Source: Sulfurimonas crateris (GTDB taxonomy: Bacteria > Campylobacterota > Campylobacteria > Campylobacterales > Sulfurimonadaceae). From it: a stretch of 64,000 nt of DNA. Positions 8,858 through 17,553 of the stretch are shown here, one piece after another (positions within the stretch are counted from its first letter, which is position 1; every line of letters begins with the position of its first letter). The DNA lies in assembly GCF_005217605.1 (NCBI RefSeq), contig NZ_SZPX01000003.1, positions 124,001 through 188,000 of the forward strand. Direction: 5' to 3'. The notes under the pieces were generated by a model. That model made no database searches. It worked only from the letters and a program-made list of their open reading frames with translations, and was not told the DNA's origin. The position numbers and the translations under genes are program-made.

Positions 8858-9703
8858 TTAATCAAGCCTTCTTTTTTTGAAGTTATTTAACTTACTTTCA
8901 AAATTTTCAATCCTTGCTATCTTCTCATCCAACAAATCATTCCCCAATTTATAAAGTTCTAAATCATAAGCATTTTTTTCTAAAACAAGCTGCTGTAAAT
9001 CCTCATCTATCTGTTGGAGTAACTTGTCTGATTTTTCATCAACCGATAATTCCTTACTTGTATCAGTGACATTTTTTCTAACATAAGACAAGTCTATATT
9101 TGGAAAATGCTCTCTTAAATACTCTTCAAATACAACCATACTTTCATCATATCTATCTACTATTCCTATAAGAGGGATCTCAAAAATATTTTTTTTAGCA
9201 ACTTTATATTTTTCATCTATTTTATTTGGATTTGGTCCAAGCCCAGAGAGAAATACAGTGTGACAGTTTCTTATAGTCGCTGCTACATCATCTCTCATTC
9301 TCCATCTTATATATTCATTCATATCTAACTCTTTTGCCATTTTCGCACCGAGTGAGATCTCCGCAGGCTGTTGTCTTTCAAAAGTATATACAGATTTAAT
9401 TCTCTCAATTGGATGTCTTAAAAAATAGATTTGATGAAAGTTATATCTCTCGTTATTTTGGGCTTTAAAATGTATAGAGTGACTAGAAAAAGCGTTAATA
9501 GTTGAGTTTTTATCTAAAAAACTGTTTAAATAATCCTGCTTACCCTCCACTAAATCCCTATCTTCTCTATGGTCAACAAAGTTTTTAGCAAAATTTTTCT
9601 CTAAAGTATGGTCAAATGTAGTTCCTGCATTTTTAAATATATGGGAATGCAATATTACATCTCTTTTACCGCTAACTGTTTGTTTTTTAAAAAAATTGAA
9701 CAT
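8858..9703 (-). CDS. Sulfotransferase family 2-like protein
   Basis: This 281-residue protein resembles the heparan/chondroitin-type sulfotransferase family found in many marine bacteria. The 5'-phosphosulfate loop is HSHIFKNAGTTFDHTL (residues 19-34), and the 3'-phosphate-binding segment is IYFLRHPIERIKSVYTF near residue 92. SSHSIHF between them matches the conserved strand before the second motif. It shares no extended similarity with the sulfotransferases at 867 and 13190 beyond the PAPS-binding motifs, so a different acceptor position is likely. The C-terminal 60 residues are charged and helical. It is followed after two bases by the GT-C-like gene. Confidence 0.8.
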   Translation of the reverse strand: MFNFFKKQTVSGKRDVILHSHIFKNAGTTFDHTLEKNFAKNFVDHREDRDLVEGKQDYLNSFLDKNSTINAFSSHSIHFKAQNNERYNFHQIYFLRHPIERIKSVYTFERQQPAEISLGAKMAKELDMNEYIRWRMRDDVAATIRNCHTVFLSGLGPNPNKIDEKYKVAKKNIFEIPLIGIVDRYDESMVVFEEYLREHFPNIDLSYVRKNVTDTSKELSVDEKSDKLLQQIDEDLQQLVLEKNAYDLELYKLGNDLLDEKIARIENFESKLNNFKKRRLD

Positions 9704-9708
9704 ATCTG

Positions 9709-11067
9709 CTATTTCCTTTCATAATCATCATCAAGTCTGATGATATCATCTTCACCTGTATATTCTCCAACTTGCGCCTCTATAAGCACAAGTGGTAATT
9801 TTCCGTTATTTTCAAGCCTATGCACTTCACCTGCTTTTATGTAAGTGCTTTCATTGGGTCGCACTAAAAATGTTCTCCCTTCTATACTAACGGTTGCCGT
9901 GCCTGACACAACTATCCAATGCTCATTTCTATGTAAATGCTTTTGCAAAGAAAGTCTTTGACCCGGCTTAACTACTATCCTTTTTATCTTGTAACCATCC
10001 GAATCCTCAAGAACCGTATATGTACCCCATGGTCTATAACCTGTAAGATGTATGTTGTGAAGTTCAGAGTTTTTTCTGACTTCCTCTACTATTTTTTTAA
10101 CTTTTTGCGAGCTGCCTTTTTTAGACACAAGCAAAGCGTCTCCCGTATCAATGATGATTAAATTCTCAACATCAACGGTTGCAATTTTTCTTTCATTGCC
10201 ATATACTAGGTTATTTTTAGAGTCTATACAAATATGATTTTGGTTTATGGTATTTCCGTCTTTATCTTTTGGCATCTCTTCATATAATGCATCAAAGCTT
10301 CCTACATCACTCCAAGAAATATTTGAAGGAACTACTTTGACAATATTGGATTTTTCCATAACTGCATAGTCTATGCTGTCTTCAGGTATAGACAACATAT
10401 CATCATATTTTATTCTAATAATTTCATCTTTATTTGCATTATTAAAAGCATTTAAAGAAGCATTATATATTTTGGGAGAGTACTTTTTTAATTCATCTAA
10501 AAACACTCCTGCTCTAAAGCAGAACATACCTGAATTCCAATAATAGTTTCCGGCTTTAAGATATTTTTTTGCGGTTTCAAAGTTTGGTTTTTCATGGAAA
10601 GCTTTTACATCAAATTGATTTACACTTTCAATATAGCCAAATCCTGTTTCAGCAAAAGTCGGAGTTATCCCAAAAGTTACGAGATTATTTTCTTTAGCTA
10701 ATTCTTTTGCTTTGTTTAATACTTTTTCATACTCTTTTTCATCTTTTATGAGATGATCGCTTGGAGTTACTAGAACTATCTCATCTTTGTTTAAAGCTAA
10801 ACAAGCAAGAGCTATTGCAGGAGCTGTATTTCTTCCGATAGGTTCTAAAAGAAATGTTGAATTCTCTTCTAGTTGGTCTTGTGCTAAAAAATACTGCTCT
10901 GCGTTAGAAACTATAAATTTTTTATCACAAACTTTACTATTTCTATCAACTGTAAGTTGAAAAAGCGACTTATCATCAAATAGCTTTACAAACTGCTTTG
11001 GCATAAGTGTTCTACTTATAGGCCATAAGCGCGTTCCGTTTCCTCCGCATAATATTATATTAATCAT
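9709..11067 (-). CDS. manC: Mannose-1-phosphate guanylyltransferase / mannose-6-phosphate isomerase
   Basis: This 452-residue bifunctional type II enzyme makes GDP-mannose precursors. The nucleotidyltransferase half begins IILCGGNGTRLWPISRTLMP, followed by PKQF, and has FHEKPNFETA near residue 158. The C-terminal cupin half carries RPWGTYTVLED and KRIVVKPGQRLSLQKHLHR, the metal-binding isomerase signature. Length is normal for ManC/CpsB. It overlaps the upstream dual glycosyltransferase by eight bases. GDP-mannose could feed mannose, fucose, rhamnose or perosamine incorporation; no GDP-mannose-modifying gene is visible here. Confidence 0.92.
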   Translation of the reverse strand: MINIILCGGNGTRLWPISRTLMPKQFVKLFDDKSLFQLTVDRNSKVCDKKFIVSNAEQYFLAQDQLEENSTFLLEPIGRNTAPAIALACLALNKDEIVLVTPSDHLIKDEKEYEKVLNKAKELAKENNLVTFGITPTFAETGFGYIESVNQFDVKAFHEKPNFETAKKYLKAGNYYWNSGMFCFRAGVFLDELKKYSPKIYNASLNAFNNANKDEIIRIKYDDMLSIPEDSIDYAVMEKSNIVKVVPSNISWSDVGSFDALYEEMPKDKDGNTINQNHICIDSKNNLVYGNERKIATVDVENLIIIDTGDALLVSKKGSSQKVKKIVEEVRKNSELHNIHLTGYRPWGTYTVLEDSDGYKIKRIVVKPGQRLSLQKHLHRNEHWIVVSGTATVSIEGRTFLVRPNESTYIKAGEVHRLENNGKLPLVLIEAQVGEYTGEDDIIRLDDDYERK

Positions 11068-13186
11068 TCTTAAGTACCTTATCTAAATAATCATATGAAA
11101 AATATTGTGCACAATACTCTAAAGAGTTTTTAGCATATTTTTCATTTGTTTCACTTTTAAGCATCTCTAAAACAGCTTCTACAAATTCTTCTTTAGTATC
11201 AGCAATCTTCATATAATTTTGAGCCTCTATTAATCCCTCTGCTCCTATGGTTGTAGTTACTATAGGTGTAGAATTATAAAGTGCTTCTACAACTTTTCCT
11301 TTAACTCCAGCACCAAATCGCAAGGGGATAACAGCTACTTTAGAGTTTTCGTATAGTAGCCTTAACTCCTCATCTGTTAAATAACCTTTGACCACTATAC
11401 CATCTTCTCCATCAAGTTTTTTGAGTTGTTCTGGCATGTTTGAACCTGCTATAGTTAACTTTACTGTACTGTTTTTCTTTTTAATTTCTTTCCAACAGTT
11501 TTGAATAAACCATTGCATCCCATCTAAATTGGGCACATGTGAAAAGCCACCAATAAACATAATGTTATTATCTAATATGGCAATATTCTTACTTTTTTGA
11601 TCAAATTGTTTGTATAAAAACAAAGGTACAACTTTTATCTTAAAATCATACTCTTTTAATATCTTTTTTTCATATTGTGAAAAAAGCCAAGTTTCATCTG
11701 TTTTGCTCATAAGTTCTAATTCTATTTGTTTCCATGAATCACTACTTTCTATCAACTTTTTATCTTGTGTTATTTCATATTGTCTTTGTTCTCTAAGAAA
11801 ATGTAGATCATGTGCATAATAAATTGTTTTTGCTGAAGAATGTGCTTTAATAATATCAATATATTTAACTGCTATATGCGGTCTTGATAAAATCACTTCA
11901 TCAAAATATTTTCCATTTTTCTTGAACCATGCTTCAAAGTTTTTTCTATACTCTAGACCATATAATACTTCTATACCCATTGATTCCAGCATCGATGTGT
12001 AAGGTTCGTTTCTATGATAACTGTCACCTAAAAAAGTAACCTTATAGCCACAGCCAACAAAAAACTCCATATAGTTCCATGTAGCTCTGCTACCAGCATC
12101 CTTATCATATGTAGGCACATAATGGTCTATAACTAACATATGCTTTTTATCTTTACTTCTATCCCTTGTTAAAAAAACGTTTTCACCATGTTTAAATTGA
12201 TTGTTTAACTCATCTTTCCATTTTTCTATAAATTTTTCTCTATTTTTGACTTGATAGGTTTTGATTCCATTATTTGTATCCGTACCGTGTGATATACCTT
12301 CAAAATGAACAGCTACTGACTTCGGCTGGTACATCACCTTATAGCCATGCTTTCTTACCTCAAATGCCAGATCTGTATCTTCATAATATGCAGGAACATA
12401 TCTTTTATCAAAGCCACCTATTTTATCCCACAATGATTTTTTTATCATTATAGAAGCCCCAGAGATGTAATCAACTTCTTTAACATAGTTGTATTCAGGT
12501 TTTGTTGGGTCATCAAACTTACCGTAGTTCCAGCCACTAGCATCATTCCAAATAATCCCGCCTGCTTCTTGAAGCCTGCCATCAGGATATACAAGCTTTG
12601 AACCTACCATACCAATCTTTTCATCGCGCTCTATCAGCTCAACTAATGAACTTAGCCAGCCTTCTTGTACCTGTGTGTCATTATTTAAAAAAAGGAGATG
12701 TGTTCCAGTGGCTTTTCGAGCCGCATTATTGCAGTTGAGTAAAAAACCAAGATTTTTCTCATTTCTTACAACAATAATATTTTTAACAATATCATTGATC
12801 AAAACTGTTTCATCAGCAGAAACATCATCAGCTATAATGATCTCATACTCAATATCTCTAGTATGTAATAAAATTGATTTTAAGCATTTATATGTATATT
12901 GCCATTGATTATAGACAGGAATGACAATCGATACTTTTGGACTCTGACACTCATTAAATAATAGTGGCTCTTTAAAATTGCAATTTTCTATTAAATCTAA
13001 TTTTAAATTATTATGGCTTATATTTAACAGTAACATTACATTATGATTAATAAGTCCAAAGTTTCCTTTTAAAATATGATAAATCAAACTTTTTATATTA
13101 TGAGTTGTTATATGAGAATAAAGTTTACCAAAGTTTAAAATAATTAGTTTAACTAATTTTAAGCCCTTTCCGATCTTAGACATCAA
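11060..13186 (-). CDS. Two-domain glycosyltransferase (GT2 plus GT4-like)
   Basis: This 708-residue protein joins two transferase domains. Residues ~83-320 form a GT2 fold with VSIVIPVYNQWQYTYKCLKS, IIIADDVS, LLFLNNDTQVQEGWL and a YEDTDLAF motif. Residues ~355-705 look like a GT-B/GT4 domain, with GGFSHVPNLDGMQWF, GYLTDEELRLLY and the donor-binding segment RFGAGVKGKVVEALYNSTP. Such fusions in O-antigen and capsule clusters add two successive sugars on the cytoplasmic face, which suits an ABC-exported chain. Neither sugar can be named from the sequence. It ends overlapping manC and lies four bases after the sulfotransferase gene. Confidence 0.85.
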   Translation of the reverse strand: MMSKIGKGLKLVKLIILNFGKLYSHITTHNIKSLIYHILKGNFGLINHNVMLLLNISHNNLKLDLIENCNFKEPLLFNECQSPKVSIVIPVYNQWQYTYKCLKSILLHTRDIEYEIIIADDVSADETVLINDIVKNIIVVRNEKNLGFLLNCNNAARKATGTHLLFLNNDTQVQEGWLSSLVELIERDEKIGMVGSKLVYPDGRLQEAGGIIWNDASGWNYGKFDDPTKPEYNYVKEVDYISGASIMIKKSLWDKIGGFDKRYVPAYYEDTDLAFEVRKHGYKVMYQPKSVAVHFEGISHGTDTNNGIKTYQVKNREKFIEKWKDELNNQFKHGENVFLTRDRSKDKKHMLVIDHYVPTYDKDAGSRATWNYMEFFVGCGYKVTFLGDSYHRNEPYTSMLESMGIEVLYGLEYRKNFEAWFKKNGKYFDEVILSRPHIAVKYIDIIKAHSSAKTIYYAHDLHFLREQRQYEITQDKKLIESSDSWKQIELELMSKTDETWLFSQYEKKILKEYDFKIKVVPLFLYKQFDQKSKNIAILDNNIMFIGGFSHVPNLDGMQWFIQNCWKEIKKKNSTVKLTIAGSNMPEQLKKLDGEDGIVVKGYLTDEELRLLYENSKVAVIPLRFGAGVKGKVVEALYNSTPIVTTTIGAEGLIEAQNYMKIADTKEEFVEAVLEMLKSETNEKYAKNSLEYCAQYFSYDYLDKVLKND

Positions 13187-13189
13187 TTG

Positions 13190-14215
13190 TCACCCTTTTA
13201 TATATGTTTTAATAATTCTTAATGGCTTAGTTATTTTCCAGCTTTTACTTTCATAAACCATGGCAAGTTCTTGCTTTAAAGCCTGCATAGCAATATTGGC
13301 GGAACTCAACTCTTTTTTAGTATTGTTTAACTCATTTTTTGCATTATCTAGCTCATTTTTTGCATTATCTAGCTCTATTTTTAAATCCAGCGTACATGCG
13401 CTATAAAATCTTCTAATTTCATCATTTTTATGCCGCATTGCATCAAAAGTTTCTTTTGAAACACTATTTAAATCTTGGTGATATAAATTTAAAAAATCTT
13501 CAAGTACAAAGCGTATCCCTTTTTGTAGTGCTAATTTATCCAGATTGTTGTGTTTTAGGTTTGGTTCTAAAAATGAGTTTATCTCGGTCTTGTTTTTTAT
13601 GTATGCTTCAAAAAGATCTGTATTTAAAAAGTCATCTATTTGCTTTACAGTCTGCTCTGTTTCGCCTAAAAGGGTATCAAACTTTAAAAAGTATCTTTTG
13701 TATGGTCTACTTCTCAGTTCTGCTTCCAAAAAATGATTTAGCCATAAAGCCACACTTTTTTCAATACTAAATCCATTTCTTTTTTCTAAAGACTGGGCAA
13801 CTTCAAGCGGATTTCTGTATGGAAGAAGAACTTTTATACCGATTTGCAACTCTGAAAGTGCCTCTTCATATAAAGGAAACAGATAGCAAATTCTAGGATC
13901 TTTTATAGCAAAAAGCGTACTGTTGTTAAATTCTTGCAGTAAAATATTTTTTAATTCATCTTTATCATTTTCATCTATAAACTGTTCTTTTTCATCATAG
14001 TCAAAAAATATATCATCCCATGAACTATTCACTCTTCTTAATAGCTTATCATTAAAGTGCATTAGATATGAATTTTCAAAAAAGCCTTTTTCATTCGCAA
14101 AATTTGCTTTCATCAACTCACTACCAAGGTCAATATCTAGCAAGTTTAAAGTACCTGTCAAAGCAGAAGTTCCACTTCTATGCATCCCTAGCACTAAAAT
14201 ACATGTTTGTTTCAT
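13190..14215 (-). CDS. Sulfotransferase-like protein with C-terminal coiled-coil tail
   Basis: This 341-residue protein begins with the PAPS loop LVLGMHRSGTSALTGTLNLL (residues 7-26). KDPRICYLFPLY and VLLPYRNPLEVAQSLEKR follow, the latter being the expected 3'-phosphate-binding region. The sulfotransferase part ends near residue 270. It is followed by a heptad-repeat coiled coil (units like LDNAKNE) and a basic tail SKSWKITKPLRIIKTYIKG, a tail type often seen at the ends of glycosyltransferases from polysaccharide loci. The coiled coil may tether the enzyme to a partner or the membrane. This is the third sulfotransferase of the locus. Confidence 0.75.
   Translation of the reverse strand: MKQTCILVLGMHRSGTSALTGTLNLLDIDLGSELMKANFANEKGFFENSYLMHFNDKLLRRVNSSWDDIFFDYDEKEQFIDENDKDELKNILLQEFNNSTLFAIKDPRICYLFPLYEEALSELQIGIKVLLPYRNPLEVAQSLEKRNGFSIEKSVALWLNHFLEAELRSRPYKRYFLKFDTLLGETEQTVKQIDDFLNTDLFEAYIKNKTEINSFLEPNLKHNNLDKLALQKGIRFVLEDFLNLYHQDLNSVSKETFDAMRHKNDEIRRFYSACTLDLKIELDNAKNELDNAKNELNNTKKELSSANIAMQALKQELAMVYESKSWKITKPLRIIKTYIKG
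13310..13372 (-). repeat. 21-bp tandem repeat coding for the coiled coil of the sulfotransferase
   Basis: Two perfect 21-base copies lie at 13331-13351 and 13352-13372, with a diverged copy at 13310-13330. Read on the minus strand, each encodes seven residues of the type ELDNAKN, one turn of the heptad. The unit length keeps both the reading frame and the coiled-coil register, so copy-number change would lengthen or shorten the tail without breaking the gene. Confidence 0.8.
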
Positions 14216-14229
14216 TCTAGTTTGTTTTC

Positions 14230-14874
14230 CTATTTCTCAATTAATAGCCACGTATGGTTATTAGGATGAGTATCGTCAGTTTTTCTACATTTGAATCCGT
14301 ACTCTTCAGCGAGTTGTTTCATAAAATCAAATCTGTAAGTCACACATCCAGGATAAACCCAGTCACTACCCTCATAGTTTTCATCTCCTTCAATAAATGA
14401 TGCCAACAATTTAAAATTTTTGTTAGCCACTTTAGAAAGATTTAAAAGACATGTTTTTATCTGTTCAACAGATGCATGTGTAAATATAGATTGGGCAAGA
14501 GCAAAATCAAACTCTGTACCAAACTTGTAAAAATCAAAATTTGTACTATGTAAAAATTTTGGTTTTTTTAATTTCACTATTTCTTTACCTAGTTCAAAAT
14601 AAATTCCATCTTCAACAAGCCATTTTTCAGGTTCAACGCCATGATAATTATTTTCTAGCAAGTAAATTATAAAAAGCCTTCCGCCTCTCAAGCTTCCACA
14701 ACCAATATCTAAAAATTTATGATTTTCTCTAAGTCCATGCTTAGTCAACAAATTAAATTGCATTGCAGAGACCAGATCATATTTTGAAGGTGGACCAATA
14801 AATGATCTATAATGTTTATCACCAGCTTTTAATGTTAAATCTATTTTTTTTCTTTTTTGAAACTTTTTTAGCAT
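14230..14874 (-). CDS. SAM-dependent methyltransferase
   Basis: This 214-residue protein has a class I methyltransferase fold. Motif I is KFLDIGCGSLRGGRLFI (residues ~53-69), followed by YHGVEPEKWLVEDG and the motif IV-like DFALAQSIFTHAS. It overlaps the Wzt gene by seven bases and lies 14 bases before the coiled-coil sulfotransferase gene. In ABC-exported O-antigens a methyl group often caps the chain and is the signal recognised by the C-terminal domain of Wzt, so chain termination is an attractive but unproven role. Confidence 0.8.
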   Translation of the reverse strand: MLKKFQKRKKIDLTLKAGDKHYRSFIGPPSKYDLVSAMQFNLLTKHGLRENHKFLDIGCGSLRGGRLFIIYLLENNYHGVEPEKWLVEDGIYFELGKEIVKLKKPKFLHSTNFDFYKFGTEFDFALAQSIFTHASVEQIKTCLLNLSKVANKNFKLLASFIEGDENYEGSDWVYPGCVTYRFDFMKQLAEEYGFKCRKTDDTHPNNHTWLLIEK

Positions 14875-16211
14875 ATTTCAATATTTCCTTTTAAATTCAA
14901 ATCTATTAATCCTCTCATTTGTCTATTTTGATTATTTATGACTTTAAACATATAAGCATCTTTAATTCTTGCCATAAACTTATTATCAATCCCCATAACT
15001 CCAAGGGTTAAAAAATACTCACCTTCAAGTACCGTACAAGAAAATTTCCATTCAACAAAAACATTTTTAGCATTAATAATATGATATTTTTTTTGTTCTG
15101 GAAAATGACCATTTACCAGTATAACTCCCTGTTTTGTATGTAATGATATTCCCAATATCACATTATTGTTTTTTTCAGCAAAATCTACTTTATGGCTAAG
15201 AATATATTCACCTCCCTGAACTAATACATTAACCTCTCTCCCATCAAGAGTAGTTATCTTTATATCGCTTATTTTAGCGCCCTTTTCTTCATAGCAGATA
15301 GTTGAAGTTGGCTTTAATGCCGGATTGTAGAACTCATCAATACTATTGGTCGATTGTCGATTGTCGATTGTCGATTGTGATTCAGAAACAAGCATATCTT
15401 CTTCTTTTTTTGTTTCTACTTCGCCTTTGGATAGACTTTCGTACTCTTTTTCTATTTCTGCTTTGTCAATTTTAGTTTCGTTAATGTGCTTCATATATAA
15501 GCCGGTTACTAGCTTGGGCGTACCGTCTATGATCTGTTTGCCATTGCTTATCCAGATGGCACGGTTGCAGAGTGCTACGACGCTTCCTTCACTGTGGCTT
15601 ACAAAAAGGATGGTCGCACCTCTTGAGCGGATCTCTTCCATTTTGGCAAAACATTTTCTGGCGAATGCAGCATCCCCTACACTTAGTGCTTCATCGACTA
15701 TGAGTATATCCGGCTCTACACTGATAGAAACAGAAAAAGCAAGTCTTGCTTTCATGCCGCTGCTATAGGTTTTGACAGGTTGATTTATAAACTCTCCAAG
15801 TTCTGCAAACTCCACTATCTCTTTTATCTTGCTGTCCGTCTCTTTTTTTGACATACCGTTGATGGAGGTATTTAAATACACATTTTCAAGCCCGGTCATC
15901 TCAGGGTTGAAACCCGCTCCTAGCTCAAGTATGGCAGAGATCTTTCCATGGACGGAGACCTTACCGCTTGTAGGTGTTAGAACTCCTGTGATGATCTTAA
16001 GAAGTGTTGATTTACCACTGCCGTTTTTACCTACTATCCCTACTGTTTCACCCTTTTTTATCTCAAAGCTTACATCGTTTAGTGCATAGAAATCTCTGTG
16101 GTACTTTTTTTTGAGTGGATGAAGTGATTCTTTGAGTCTATCTATAGGTTTGTCGTAGAGTTTGTATGTTTTAGTAAGATTTTGTACTTTTATGGCTGTG
16201 TTTTTAGTCAT
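14868..16211 (-). CDS. wzt: Polysaccharide ABC exporter ATPase with C-terminal carbohydrate-binding domain
   Basis: The protein has 447 residues. Residues ~1-240 are an ABC ATPase of the O-antigen/capsule export type, with Walker A GIVGKNGSGKSTLLK, signature TYSSGMKARLAFS and Walker B PDILIVDEALSVGD. Residues ~305-447 form a beta-rich domain with KISDIKITTLDGREV and SHKVDF, matching the Wzt C-terminal domain that binds the capped end of the chain. The linker carries the peptide QSTIDNRQSTN, encoded by four copies of a 7-bp repeat. The cognate permease lies one gene upstream, with an AlbA-type gene between them that overlaps this start by eight bases. Confidence 0.88.
   Translation of the reverse strand: MTKNTAIKVQNLTKTYKLYDKPIDRLKESLHPLKKKYHRDFYALNDVSFEIKKGETVGIVGKNGSGKSTLLKIITGVLTPTSGKVSVHGKISAILELGAGFNPEMTGLENVYLNTSINGMSKKETDSKIKEIVEFAELGEFINQPVKTYSSGMKARLAFSVSISVEPDILIVDEALSVGDAAFARKCFAKMEEIRSRGATILFVSHSEGSVVALCNRAIWISNGKQIIDGTPKLVTGLYMKHINETKIDKAEIEKEYESLSKGEVETKKEEDMLVSESQSTIDNRQSTNSIDEFYNPALKPTSTICYEEKGAKISDIKITTLDGREVNVLVQGGEYILSHKVDFAEKNNNVILGISLHTKQGVILVNGHFPEQKKYHIINAKNVFVEWKFSCTVLEGEYFLTLGVMGIDNKFMARIKDAYMFKVINNQNRQMRGLIDLNLKGNIEIC
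15351..15378 (-). repeat. Heptanucleotide array A, four units, inside wzt
   Basis: Four exact plus-strand copies of CGATTGT (GTCGATT in another phase) lie in the linker between the ATPase and the binding domain of Wzt. On the coding strand they are in the open orientation and encode QSTIDNRQST. The unit is a variant of the GTTGATG family seen elsewhere in the locus. Confidence 0.9.
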
Positions 16212-17553
16212 CTACACTCCAATATCCACCAGTTTTTGGGGCACCTCTAAACTCTATCTTTTTTTCTTCTTTGAGTTGCTTTAGCCATCTTTCTATATTT
16301 TTAACCGATGTATTTAACTCTTGAACAAAAAAAGTTGAGCGATTATTTGGTTTATTTTGGATAAGTTCATAAAGAGATTTTACTCCCTCATTTACTCCCT
16401 CATTTACTCCCTCATTTACTCCCTCATTTAATTTTTCTTTATAAAGAGTTACTCTAAAACCATGAACAAACTCTTCAAAAGTAGGCTCTATTACTCCATG
16501 AGCTTTACACTCATCTTTTATCCTATGTATTCCAGAACCGTATCGCTCTATAATCCCTGCTTCTTTAAAAGCCCTTGCTATTGCTCTGTTTCTAGTACGA
16601 GAAGAGTAATCACCACTTTGGAGTTTTTCTATAGTGATGTCATCATAAAGTTTTCCTGGATTAAAAAACTCTATTTTATCATCAAATATTTTAATGATAG
16701 AGTTTCCACTATCTCTGTAATCTCTATGAACAATCATATTTATAACTACCTCCCTTATTGCTTCAAGTGGATAATCATATCTTACTGTTCTTTGAGCTTC
16801 GCCAGTGATGATAAACTCTGTCATAAGATGTTTTTTTATTCCATCTATTACCATATCAACTTGATCAAGCAAGTTTGTGTCTATGTCGATGTTGTCTATA
16901 ATAGTTATTGGGTCTTTAAATCTTCCTATTTGAAGTGATGTAAGAGGAGAGGTATTTGATGTAAAAAGCAAATATGCTCCAAATGTAAGCTTGTCTTCTT
17001 TGATAAGCTCATATTTTCGCAAAATAGTCATAGGATCATCACTAAAATTTTTACCTAAGTTTTTTTCGACTTTTTGGATAAACTTAACTATATTCTCTTG
17101 TGAAATATCACTAAAATCATGTCTTTCATCTATATGAAAATCCCAACTACTGTTTATAGTTTTAAGATGCTCATTTGCTATCTCATCTAAAGTCATGAGA
17201 TGGTTTGAGTTTTTGATTCTCTTATAATAGCGATTTTTAAAAGCTACAGGTTTTAAAGGATATTCTTTTATTTCTATAAGCAAAATTGTTCTTTCTTCCA
17301 ATTTTAACTCTTCTATATCTACTAAAATATTTGGCTGAGTATTTTGCTTGATAGTATTTATATGATTTTGAATAGTTTCTGATGTATTGGTTATACCTAA
17401 TACTTTGCCGCCATCGTCTACTCCTATAACTATACTGCCGCCTTTTGCATTTGCAAAAGCTACTACAGTTTCTATAACCTCTTTTGAAAAGGAGGTTTTG
17501 AACTCCACAAACTGACCTTCACCTTTTTTGATAATATTCATAATATCAATCAT
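16204..17553 (-). CDS. AlbA_2/Schlafen-type putative regulator between wzm and wzt
   Basis: This 449-residue protein begins with an AlbA_2 domain (EFKTSFSKEVIETVVAFANA then GGSIVIGVDDGG), followed by a GHKL-type ATPase-like segment with EVVINMIVHRDY and FFNPGKLYD. A (NEGV)4 spacer precedes a C-terminal winged-helix-like part ending GAPKTGGYWSVDD. The family is usually called RecG-like or ATP-binding transcriptional regulator, and some members act in phage defence. It overlaps wzm by four bases at its start and wzt by eight at its end, so it is translated as part of the exporter operon. Whether it regulates the locus or is a passenger cannot be decided here. Confidence 0.8.
   Translation of the reverse strand: MIDIMNIIKKGEGQFVEFKTSFSKEVIETVVAFANAKGGSIVIGVDDGGKVLGITNTSETIQNHINTIKQNTQPNILVDIEELKLEERTILLIEIKEYPLKPVAFKNRYYKRIKNSNHLMTLDEIANEHLKTINSSWDFHIDERHDFSDISQENIVKFIQKVEKNLGKNFSDDPMTILRKYELIKEDKLTFGAYLLFTSNTSPLTSLQIGRFKDPITIIDNIDIDTNLLDQVDMVIDGIKKHLMTEFIITGEAQRTVRYDYPLEAIREVVINMIVHRDYRDSGNSIIKIFDDKIEFFNPGKLYDDITIEKLQSGDYSSRTRNRAIARAFKEAGIIERYGSGIHRIKDECKAHGVIEPTFEEFVHGFRVTLYKEKLNEGVNEGVNEGVNEGVKSLYELIQNKPNNRSTFFVQELNTSVKNIERWLKQLKEEKKIEFRGAPKTGGYWSVDD
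16379..16426 (-). repeat. 12-bp tandem repeat encoding (NEGV)4
   Basis: Four perfect copies of a 12-base unit (TTTACTCCCTCA on the plus strand) encode NEGV repeats between the ATPase-like and winged-helix parts of the AlbA-type protein. Because 12 is a multiple of three, copy-number change would only alter linker length. Confidence 0.9.

Noticed and set aside
13438-13770. 110-codon plus-strand reading frame opposite the sulfotransferase
   Set aside because: It lies antisense to a well-supported gene and has no recognisable features.
15346-15768. 140-codon plus-strand reading frame opposite wzt
   Set aside because: It is a shadow of the ABC ATPase coding sequence, with no ribosome-binding site and no domain.
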